Shown piece by piece: positions 54,291 through 61,550 of a stretch of DNA of 64,000 nt (position 1 is the stretch's first letter; each line of letters starts with the position of its first letter). Below the pieces are notes generated by a model. That model made no database searches, was not told the DNA's origin, and saw only the letters and a list, made by a program, of their open reading frames with translations. Position numbers and translations under genes: made by a program. The DNA is from Cyclobacterium jeungdonense (lineage in GTDB: Bacteria; Bacteroidota; Bacteroidia; Cytophagales; Cyclobacteriaceae), in the NCBI RefSeq assembly GCF_010994275.1, contig NZ_WMCD01000001.1:124001-188000 (forward strand), written 5' to 3'.

Positions 54291-54872
54291 TTAATTTCTA
54301 GTAAGAATTTTGAATTGATCCATCACCTTATAGGTAGCACGGGTAAGGTCAATGTGAATATTTGGAGAGGCATAATCAAAATAGGCGGAGGTGTATCCCT
54401 GCCAGATGGTATTACCCTTTTTATGATCGATAACCAGGACTACCAACATGCCGTCATTTTGAGTGTATTTTACCGCATTGTAGTTTTCCCCTCGTTTTTG
54501 GCGCTCAATACTGTCCAGAACGGATTCTTCCACCAACTCTATCCCCTGCTTTTTTAACCAGTAGTCAAAGTTGGGCTGATTGTATCCTCTGTAACGAACC
54601 TCACTCATGTATAGCTTGTGAATGATCAACAAATCGGGATTATTTTCTTTTTGCCGGAAGCCTTGTGAACCCAATCGGGAACTAATGGATTTTTCAATAA
54701 TGCCGGTAAAATCGGCATCGTTTTTTCCTTCCTCTTCAACAAAACCAAAGGTCTGGTATTTTTTAAAGGCTCCTCTGTAATTGTAGTCGTATTCGGCAAT
54801 AAAATCTTTTTGGGATAGGCAAGCTGAATTAAGGATCAGCAAAACAAAGATGAAGTAGTTAAAATTTTTCAT
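54291..54872 (-). CDS. DUF4136-family lipoprotein
   Basis: 193 residues with a lipoprotein signal ending at the lipobox LNSAC (Cys about residue 18). The mature part opens with YDYNYRGAFKKYQTFGFVEE and contains LLIIHKLYMSEVRY, as in the DUF4136 family, often found on the outer membrane of Bacteroidota. Function unknown. It stands alone. Confidence 0.85.
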   Translation of the reverse strand: MKNFNYFIFVLLILNSACLSQKDFIAEYDYNYRGAFKKYQTFGFVEEEGKNDADFTGIIEKSISSRLGSQGFRQKENNPDLLIIHKLYMSEVRYRGYNQPNFDYWLKKQGIELVEESVLDSIERQKRGENYNAVKYTQNDGMLVVLVIDHKKGNTIWQGYTSAYFDYASPNIHIDLTRATYKVMDQFKILTRN

Positions 54873-55148
54873 ACAATTTTGTTTTGAACGTGTTGGAGTT
54901 ATGGCTTGAAGTAAAATTAATAGACAACCTTTTTTCCGTTTCAGAATACTATTTTGTCAATAACCATTAAACTTCGTAATAGAATTTTTGTTTGTGGAGC
55001 TAATAATAAAATTCAAGTTAATGTTAGCGATTTTCAAAAGAAATTCCAAAAATTTACCGGGGAAATGAAAAAACTTATCTTACTGATAATAAGAGAGATA
55101 GCTTTAGTTAAGAAATAAACCAGGAAATCCCTTCCAATACATAAAAAA
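54873..55148. other. Gene-free gap before the ribulokinase terminator
   Basis: AT-rich sequence with no repeat unit, RNA gene or sizeable open frame that I trust. It holds the promoter region of the DUF4136 gene. Confidence 0.5.
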
Positions 55149-55170
55149 AGGCAATCAAAAATGATTGCCT
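55142..55170 (-). terminator. Intrinsic terminator after araB
   Basis: On the minus strand AGGCAATCA-TTTT-TGATTGCCT makes a 9-bp stem (55149-55170) followed by TTTTTTTAT. Confidence 0.9.
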
Positions 55171-55198
55171 GTGGTATAATTCTGTAAACGAATGGTTG

Positions 55199-56866
55199 CT
55201 ACCGCTTTTGGCCGTTTTCGATAAAATTTCCCAATTCCAGGTATCGTTGATATTTTTTTTGATAAACGTTACGATATTCCGCCCTGGGTTGATATACCTT
55301 ATCAAAACCATTACCCATTTTGGAAACCGCATCTGTAACGCTATCATAAAGTCCTGCTGCCGTGGCGGCATAGATGGCTGCACCAAGTGCAGGGGCTTGT
55401 TCTGATTTCGCTACTTTAATGGGCATATCCAATACATCCGCCATGGTTTGCATGACCAGAGTCGATTTTTTTGCAACGCCTCCCAATCCTATCACCTGCT
55501 GTATGGGAATGCCCTCTTCTCTGAACCGCTCAATGATCCTTTTGGAGCCAAAACAAATGGATTCTACCAAAGCCATAAAAACGCCGGAAGCATCGGTCCC
55601 CATATCCAGTCCGGAAATGGCTCCTTTCAGGTTTTGGTTCGCATCCGGTGTCCGCCTGCCATTGATCCAGTCCAATGCTATAACCTGGCTTGCATCCGGA
55701 GAAAGTAAGGCTGCCTGATTGGATAGGGTTTGTATTAACTTGTCCTCCAAATGGCTGCTTATTTTAGCAAAAGTTGCTTCATCCAGCCCGGATTCAGTAA
55801 GGGTATCCAGTACTGGTTTTTGAATTAATTGGACAAACCAAGCCAAAACATCTCCAAATCCTGACTGTCCGGCTTCCAGACCAATTTTTCCAGGAATGAC
55901 CGACCCATCTACCTGCCCGCAGATACCTTTTACGGTTTTGTTTTCCAAAGAAGCCGGAGAGGTGACCATGATGTCGCAGGTGGACGTACCCATCACTTTT
56001 ACAAGTGTCCCGTCAGCTACTTCTCCTCCCACTGCCCCTGCATGTGCGTCAAAGGTCCCTACAGCCACGGTTGTTCCGGGTTCCAGTCCCATTCTTTCCG
56101 CCCAGGATTCCGAAAGGTACCCTGCTATCGTATCGGATGTGTAAGTGTCTTTATAAAGGTTATTTTTCAAGGCTGCCAATCGGGGATCCAACTGTTCTAA
56201 AAACCGAGTATCTGGAAGTCCGCCCCAGCTTTCATGCCAGAGTGCTTTGTGACCTGCAGCACAGCGGCTTCTTTTAAATCCAGGAAGGTCTTTTCCACCG
56301 ATGAGTTCATAAGTAAGGTAGTCGCAATGCTCCATCCAGGAATGAGCGGCCGCAGCTACTTCCCGGTCTTCCCGGATAGTGTGAAGAATTTTTGCCCAAA
56401 ACCATTCCGATGAATAAATACCTCCTTCGTATTTGGTAAAGTCTTCTCCACCCCAGGATCTGGCTAGCTCATTGATTTCATCCGCTTCAGCCACCGCTGT
56501 ATGGTCCTTCCATAAAATCATTTGGGCATTAGGGTTGTCCGTGAATTTTTGCGACAGTGCAAGGGCTTGCCCATGTTTATCTACCGGAAGGGGTGAAGAA
56601 CCCGTAGTATCTACACAGATTCCTTTTACCAATTCTTTAGAAATTCCACTCTTTTCCATAACCACGCGAATGGTATGCTCCAAGCCTTCCAAATGATCCA
56701 GAGGATGTTGGCGGAATTGGTTTTTTCCAGGGTTGCAATACTTGCCCGCTTTCCAGCGGGGATAAGCAAATACTTCCCCCCATACGGTTTTACCATCTGC
56801 TGCATTCACCAAGACGGACCTGACGGAGTCGGTTCCAAAATCAACTCCCAATACGTATTTGTCCAT
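55199..56866 (-). CDS. araB: Ribulokinase
   Basis: 555 residues of the FGGY kinase family. Motifs are GVDFGTDSVRSVLVN at the start, GICVDTTGSSPLP, VAVGTFDAHAGAVGGEV, ALVESICFGSKRI and AEYRNVYQKKYQRYLEL. The length and the GTDSVR loop fit ribulokinase rather than xylulokinase. It phosphorylates L-ribulose, the second step of arabinose use. No araA, araD or arabinose transporter is in the window, so it may be a lone gene or belong to a scattered regulon. It has its own terminator and no visible partner. Confidence 0.92.
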   Translation of the reverse strand: MDKYVLGVDFGTDSVRSVLVNAADGKTVWGEVFAYPRWKAGKYCNPGKNQFRQHPLDHLEGLEHTIRVVMEKSGISKELVKGICVDTTGSSPLPVDKHGQALALSQKFTDNPNAQMILWKDHTAVAEADEINELARSWGGEDFTKYEGGIYSSEWFWAKILHTIREDREVAAAAHSWMEHCDYLTYELIGGKDLPGFKRSRCAAGHKALWHESWGGLPDTRFLEQLDPRLAALKNNLYKDTYTSDTIAGYLSESWAERMGLEPGTTVAVGTFDAHAGAVGGEVADGTLVKVMGTSTCDIMVTSPASLENKTVKGICGQVDGSVIPGKIGLEAGQSGFGDVLAWFVQLIQKPVLDTLTESGLDEATFAKISSHLEDKLIQTLSNQAALLSPDASQVIALDWINGRRTPDANQNLKGAISGLDMGTDASGVFMALVESICFGSKRIIERFREEGIPIQQVIGLGGVAKKSTLVMQTMADVLDMPIKVAKSEQAPALGAAIYAATAAGLYDSVTDAVSKMGNGFDKVYQPRAEYRNVYQKKYQRYLELGNFIENGQKR

Positions 56867-56982
56867 GTGTTATTTATTTTGGGTTGATAGAAAAGCCATC
56901 TTTTATAATAGCTTCCTATTTGTAAAAATATACCCAAATATTGAAAAATGACCCATTATTATCTTAAAAATACCAGAACAAC

Positions 56983-57507
56983 TTAGTAAAGATCCGATTC
57001 AGAAGGATCTTCCTGATGCCAGGTTTGGACTTCCAATATGGAGTCGTTTTCGGTTTTTATAGCCATGTGGTATTCGTACTTGATTGATTTTAAGGTCTCT
57101 CCATCCAACGCGGAGAAAGTAGTCCAAACCAGCGTCCAGTCCCCTTTCAAAATCCCGCGGTTTACCCGAATGCTTTTAAGAATAGGGTCACTGAAAGACA
57201 GGTGGCTCATTTTTTTATGTTGGGACTTCCAATGGGCCAGTTCCTGCATGCTGTCCCGTATGGAATCCGTATTCGTATTAATGCACCTAAATTCCGGATG
57301 AATTAATTCCTTTATATAATCATAACTTTCCAGTTGTAAGCCTTCCAGATAGCGTCGAATTAACTTTTGATCCGATTTTTCCTGGGGGTTGGCGGTAACC
57401 GGAGGGGGTGTGCCCCCTTTAATATGGATTGGCTGCTTTTCGTATTGGCTGGAAAACAAGTATCCAGGTAAAAAAGCAAGTGCTAATGAATTTTGGATAT
57501 TGGTCAT
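56983..57507 (-). CDS. Secreted NTF2/SnoaL-like hypothetical protein
   Basis: 174 residues. A short hydrophobic N-terminus (ALAFLPGYLFS) may be a signal or anchor. The rest (RRYLEGLQLESYDYIKELIHPEF, DWTLVWTTFSALDG, TWHQED) fits the cone-shaped NTF2 fold used by many small ligand-binding proteins. No catalytic residue is evident. Stands alone upstream of araB on the same strand. Confidence 0.55.
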   Translation of the reverse strand: MTNIQNSLALAFLPGYLFSSQYEKQPIHIKGGTPPPVTANPQEKSDQKLIRRYLEGLQLESYDYIKELIHPEFRCINTNTDSIRDSMQELAHWKSQHKKMSHLSFSDPILKSIRVNRGILKGDWTLVWTTFSALDGETLKSIKYEYHMAIKTENDSILEVQTWHQEDPSESDLY

Positions 57508-57743
57508 ATCTGTTAATTATCTCATAAAAATAGATTTCTTGCTCGAATGCGGGTTAGAGATTCGAATCAAGGTGATTTCATCGACAAAATACAAAAAAAA
57601 GTATTAAAAATTCAAATTTAGGTGTTTTTTATTTCCTTTTTTGTGTTAATATCTTACAATCGGGATTTTTGAAACACCCGCCCCCGACCAAAATAGGCTA
57701 AGAGTTACCCTAATTCCGACTAGTAGTTTCTTCGAAAAAAATG

Positions 57744-57780
57744 TAAAAAAAGGCCGGGAAAGTGATTCGATTTTCCCGGC
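57744..57780 (-). terminator. Intrinsic terminator after the gene at 57794-58300
   Basis: On the minus strand GCCGGGAAA ... TTTCCCGGC forms a perfect 9-bp stem (57753-57780), followed by CCTTTTTTTACAT. Confidence 0.85.
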
Positions 57781-57793
57781 TTTCGACTAGTAA

Positions 57794-58300
57794 TTAATTT
57801 TTAATTGGACAGGCGAGTTGAGCATTGATAATTTGAACCCATTTTTTGGCTAGTGGTCCCTCTCCGAGTAAGTCCGAGTGTCTTTCTCCATCGAAAAAGA
57901 GCAATCGAGGACCGACAGTTTCCGGATTCCAAAGCACCACCTGAATTTCCAAACGGTCAATTATTTCCTCTCTTTCCCTTCCCCTTCCTTTAAATCGACT
58001 GGATTTAAGAAGGTATACGTCTTTTATATCGCCGATCTGAAGTTGAACCAATCCCAGTGGCGAAGAGGAGTTTGCATATAAAAGTGTTCGGTTGGTTTCG
58101 TCCAATCCGATTGCATATTGACCTCGCCAAAAATCGTATTGGTGGAGTTGAAGACCGTACTCCTGGGCTTCACGGAAAAATTGCTGTCGCAGAATCAATT
58201 CCAGTCGCTTTCGTTTCTTTGAATGATAAACGAATGGGGTAATAAATGCTATTATGGCCATCAGGGAAATTCCAAGACTGACCGGTTCTATTGGTGTCAT
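57794..58300 (-). CDS. Hypothetical membrane-anchored protein
   Basis: 168 residues. One N-terminal transmembrane helix (LGISLMAIIAFITPFVY), a basic stop (HSKKRKR) and then a soluble beta-rich cytoplasmic part with LVQLQIGDIKDVYLL. Family not recognised. It has a start ATG and a clear terminator, so it is a real gene. Single-gene unit. Confidence 0.65.
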   Translation of the reverse strand: MTPIEPVSLGISLMAIIAFITPFVYHSKKRKRLELILRQQFFREAQEYGLQLHQYDFWRGQYAIGLDETNRTLLYANSSSPLGLVQLQIGDIKDVYLLKSSRFKGRGREREEIIDRLEIQVVLWNPETVGPRLLFFDGERHSDLLGEGPLAKKWVQIINAQLACPIKN

Positions 58301-58420
58301 CGTTGATTTTAAGAAGTAGGAATAAATATTATTGCATGCAAATACCCCTTTATACCCTTATAGCTTAGGAAGCCAATAATATAGGGCAATGCGGAAATAC
58401 ATAAGGGGAAGCTATCCCGA

Positions 58421-58774
58421 TTAGTCGAAAATGTGGAAGGGAAAGAGAATCAAACGAAGCCGGTGAATGGCAACGATTGCTGACAAAGTTGCTAAACTCC
58501 TTAACCTATCGGGTAAAAACTCAACCTGGGCAGAATGACCTCTATCGGAAACCGCTGGCCGATGGGTACGTTCTGTTTTTTTGCTGGAGTCTGATTCCAG
58601 ACTTTCAAATAGAACAGGAAAATCCGATGTGGTATCATTGTCAATAAAGGATCGAAAGGAAGAAACTTCTGTACTCTTTTCGTTGTCAGAAAAGACCCTT
58701 ATAGAATGGACTGAGATAGCCAATCCCGTTAGAAAAAGCAATAGAAAGGTTTTTGTACTTGTTTTAAGGCTCAT
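58421..58774 (-). CDS. Small hypothetical exported protein
   Basis: 117 residues with a signal peptide (FLLLFLTGLAISVHS). The mature part is rich in Ser, Asp and Glu in the first half and ends in a basic hydrophobic stretch (AIHRLRLILFPFHIF). No domain recognised. It could be a spurious frame, but the signal peptide at the start argues for a real gene. Confidence 0.45.
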   Translation of the reverse strand: MSLKTSTKTFLLLFLTGLAISVHSIRVFSDNEKSTEVSSFRSFIDNDTTSDFPVLFESLESDSSKKTERTHRPAVSDRGHSAQVEFLPDRLRSLATLSAIVAIHRLRLILFPFHIFD

Positions 58775-58919
58775 ATTCTATCGAATATTCTATCGAATCT
58801 TATGATTTTAACGATAGTTATAAAATAATTGCTTAGTTTATAGAAAAAAAATTAAGGTTGAACCTGTTTCTTTGTAATAAATAAGCCTTTATATTCGACC
58901 TTTAAATTTGTCAGCCCAA

Positions 58920-59879
58920 ATGGTTCTTTCGTCGGTATTACTTGTAATTGGTTTTGTTCTGTTGGTTTACGGAGCAGATAAGTTGGTGGAGTCTGCCTCT
59001 AGTATTGCTTTGCGGCTATCCATTCCTAATATGGTGATTGGACTAACCGTTGTGGCCTTTGGTACCTCCGCACCCGAATTGTCGGTAAACGTGATGGCGG
59101 CAATGGAGGGTTCCGGAGAAATGGTTATGGCCAATGTACTAGGTAGTAATATATTCAACGTACTGGTAATTTTAGGGGTTTGCGCATTTGTTTATCCACT
59201 GACTGTAAAGTCGAATACTACCTGGATAGAAATACCGCTGAGTTTGCTGGCTGCATTGCTGGTTTGGATCCTGGCCGGTGATCGCTGGTTGGATGGGGGT
59301 GAATCGAATCTGGTAAGCAGAAGTGAAGGGCTGGTTCTGATATCGTTTTTCTTGGTATTTATAGTTTATAATGTGATGGTTTCAAAAAATCCCGAAGCCC
59401 AAGCTGAAGAAGTGCCCGTAACGGAAATGAAAGTGAGCAGTGCCATTTTTTGGTTGTTCCTGGGCTTGGCAGGTTTGGTATATGGAGGACATTTAATCGT
59501 CAGCAATGCCATTTTTATTGCCCAAACCTTCGGATTATCTGAGAGAGTCATCGGATTAACCATCGTCTCCATAGGAACTTCCTTGCCTGAGCTCGCCACT
59601 TCCCTGGCAGCGGTAAGAAAGAAAAAAGTGGATATTGCGATAGGCAATGTGGTAGGGTCAAATATCTTCAACATATTCCTAATATTAGGTCTGTCATCGA
59701 CCATTTTTCCGGTTGTGATTCATGATGGGACATTTTTAGACATTGTGATGAATTGTGTGGCGGGTTTGCTACTGTTTTTATTTATTTTCTCCGGAAAAGG
59801 GAGAATGCTAGAAAGGTGGGAGGGAATCACTTTCCTGTTAATCTATGCGGGGTATTTGTATTATTTGCTCTTTTTGTAA
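58920..59879 (+). CDS. Calcium/sodium antiporter (CaCA family, YrbG-like)
   Basis: 319 residues from ATG 58920; a TTG at 58908 is less likely. Ten transmembrane helices in two inverted halves. The two alpha-repeats are VVAFGTSAPELSVN and VSIGTSLPELATSL, containing the ion-binding Glu residues. It exchanges Na+ or H+ for Ca2+ across the inner membrane. Single gene; the stop is followed by a hairpin used mainly by the convergent gene. Confidence 0.94.
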   Translation: MVLSSVLLVIGFVLLVYGADKLVESASSIALRLSIPNMVIGLTVVAFGTSAPELSVNVMAAMEGSGEMVMANVLGSNIFNVLVILGVCAFVYPLTVKSNTTWIEIPLSLLAALLVWILAGDRWLDGGESNLVSRSEGLVLISFFLVFIVYNVMVSKNPEAQAEEVPVTEMKVSSAIFWLFLGLAGLVYGGHLIVSNAIFIAQTFGLSERVIGLTIVSIGTSLPELATSLAAVRKKKVDIAIGNVVGSNIFNIFLILGLSSTIFPVVIHDGTFLDIVMNCVAGLLLFLFIFSGKGRMLERWEGITFLLIYAGYLYYLLFL

Positions 59880-59906
59880 CGCTTTCGCTTTATAGTGTAA
59901 GTAAGA

Positions 59907-59938
59907 TAAAAAAAAGCTGCCATTTGAGGTGGCAGCTT
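59907..59938 (-). terminator. Terminator for the small lipoprotein gene
   Basis: AAGCTGCCA-TTTGAGG-TGGCAGCTT is a perfect 9-bp stem (59914-59938), followed on the minus strand by TTTTTTATC. The same hairpin lies just after the antiporter stop on the plus strand. Confidence 0.85.
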
Positions 59939-59953
59939 AGGTTAATTGGCAGC

Positions 59954-60151
59954 TTATTGGGTAACAGCCGGTGAAACGTTTTCCGACTGTACGGAATCCT
60001 CAGTCAGAGGTATTTCTTCCACATTTTCAGGTTCGGGAACATCCTCAATCTGTTCAGTAGGTACAACTAGGGATTCTTCTGTGGCTTTTTTTCCGCAGGA
60101 AAGCTGAAGGCCTGCTGTGCAGACCATCAAAGCTAGGATGATTGTTTTCAT
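59954..60151 (-). CDS. Small acidic lipoprotein
   Basis: 65 residues. A lipoprotein signal ends at the lipobox LQLSC (Cys about residue 19), followed by a short acidic, Pro/Glu/Val-rich stretch (VPTEQIEDVPEPENVEE). No domain is recognised. Such tiny lipoproteins are common in Bacteroidota envelopes; role unknown. Confidence 0.65.
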   Translation of the reverse strand: MKTIILALMVCTAGLQLSCGKKATEESLVVPTEQIEDVPEPENVEEIPLTEDSVQSENVSPAVTQ

Positions 60152-60354
60152 TTGTTTTGCTTTTTTTAGTGTCGCTTGGACAAAACAATCTATCTAATTT
60201 GCGTGCCAAATTTTTCATTATTGGCCATTGGTCGAAAGTATATTTTTTTGAAAGAATTACTTCCCATTTTCTCTCGTATGAGGTCATAGGGAAGGGAAGA
60301 AAAAAGGGGACTCTTTGCCAGGTCCTGCCTGTTTGATTAAGTACGAAGTGATTT

Positions 60355-60930
60355 TTAGTTATCAAATCGGATATACTTTTCCCTTCCAGAAGCATCGGTC
60401 ACCTTTAGTGTTAAATCTTTAACTTGTATTTGGTCAAATACGTAATCTTTTCGAAACCCCCCGGGTTCGTCAATGGTTTCGTTAAGCAGAACCCGATTGG
60501 TCTGGTCAAAAAACTTTACCAATGTTCCCGGCTTTTCAAGACCTACAACCAAAAGCGATACTTTATTAGGACCAACCTTTTTCCCGTAGGCCATAAGAGG
60601 AAGCACCACTTTTTTTCTGCTTTCTATTTCATACCGGTTGCTTCCCTCTTCCCCGATAACGTGCAACACGTAAATGCCTTCAGCAAGCTGGGATAAGTTT
60701 ATTGGAATGATGACCGGTTCCTTTGTTTGGTAGGTTCCATTGAATAGGGTTTTTCCGGCCTTGTCCGTAAGCCGCAACGCCACCTTGTCAATGGCAGTTT
60801 TAAAATGTACCCGGACCAATTGGTTTTTCGCTTTAATTCGGGTGTTTTCTTTCAATTCTTTCAGACCAGGATTTGCCATGGAACCAATAGAAAAAACAAG
60901 TAAAAAGAATAAGGAAAATAAGGTTTTCAT
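60355..60930 (-). CDS. Secreted beta-sandwich protein of unknown function
   Basis: 191 residues from ATG 60930, with a signal peptide ending near SMAN. The mature part has two similar halves of Ig-like strand pattern, KTAIDKVALRLTDKAGKTLF with EGIYVLHVIGEEG and GTLVKFFDQTNRVLLNE with VKDLTLKVTDASGREKYI. They resemble the small DUF3244/T9SS-tail folds. No catalytic motif. Stands alone. Confidence 0.6.
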   Translation of the reverse strand: MKTLFSLFFLLVFSIGSMANPGLKELKENTRIKAKNQLVRVHFKTAIDKVALRLTDKAGKTLFNGTYQTKEPVIIPINLSQLAEGIYVLHVIGEEGSNRYEIESRKKVVLPLMAYGKKVGPNKVSLLVVGLEKPGTLVKFFDQTNRVLLNETIDEPGGFRKDYVFDQIQVKDLTLKVTDASGREKYIRFDN

Positions 60931-61411
60931 GATTTTGATTGTTAATTCATTCACTATTTTTATTTCATTTTGTCTGCGTGTTCGAAAATATAATTGCCAA
61001 TTGCAGGCCAGAAAATAAAGTTATCATATAAAGAATGCCTGCAGTGGCACTTTCAAATAAGTGGCACAGGCTGCAAGATCGTAGTTTAGTCCGGTTTTGA
61101 GACATGTTATGGGAAAGGTGTACGGAGCAGACCTAAAAATGGCTTCCTGACTGACTGATCAGAAAAAATCAACACGTAATCATTTTTTTAAAAATAATAC
61201 TGAAAAATTTATTTTGCTTTTCAATATCAAATATAATGTTCGATTTTGAACAATAAGGTGCACGAATAGGTATCAAATTAGGAGTCTTAACTGGATTCAG
61301 GGAAGCGTTTATATTCCCAAAAATACCTGCATGGTGCCATCCGCCTAATACCGTATTTGAAATTCACCGGGATTTGGCTAATTTAAGAACATGATTTGCA
61401 TGCTTATGTAG
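60931..61411. other. ~480-bp gene-free gap before repeat copy B
   Basis: AT-rich, with no open frame of note. I see no RNA gene or promoter that stands out. It ends at the ATG of repeat unit B (61412). Confidence 0.5.
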
Positions 61412-61550
61412 ATGAAATCGAGCATGACAAGAACGTCACACAGTGGGATGATTATAAAGCATGCGAGATTCTTCCGAATAAATTTGGGACCAGCTATCCC
61501 GACCTTCGGTACGGGACAAGTTGTGACCATTAAGAAACAATTATAAACAC
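61412..61550 (+). repeat. Intergenic repeat unit, copy B (139 bp, long class), adjoining the DUF1549 gene start codon
   Basis: Starts ATGAAATCGAGCATGACAAG and ends CAATTATAA-ACAC, directly followed by the ATG of the DUF1549/DUF1553 gene at 61551. A 44-codon frame is fully open from 61412 to TAA 61544-61546, with the same C-terminus as copy F (GTGQVVTIKKQL). The extra central segment includes CCCG-ACC-TTC-GGT-A-CGGG (61498-61515), a hairpin. It is nearly the same as copy F although 14 kb away and on the other strand. Confidence 0.88.

Noticed and set aside
55108..55386. 92-residue frame on the minus strand near the araB end
   Set aside because: It overlaps araB and its terminator hairpin in another frame, with no motif or signal peptide.
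57508..57743. AT-rich gap before the gene at 57.8 kb considered as an origin or attachment site
   Set aside because: No DnaA-box cluster, tRNA end or direct repeat is visible; it looks like ordinary promoter/terminator DNA.
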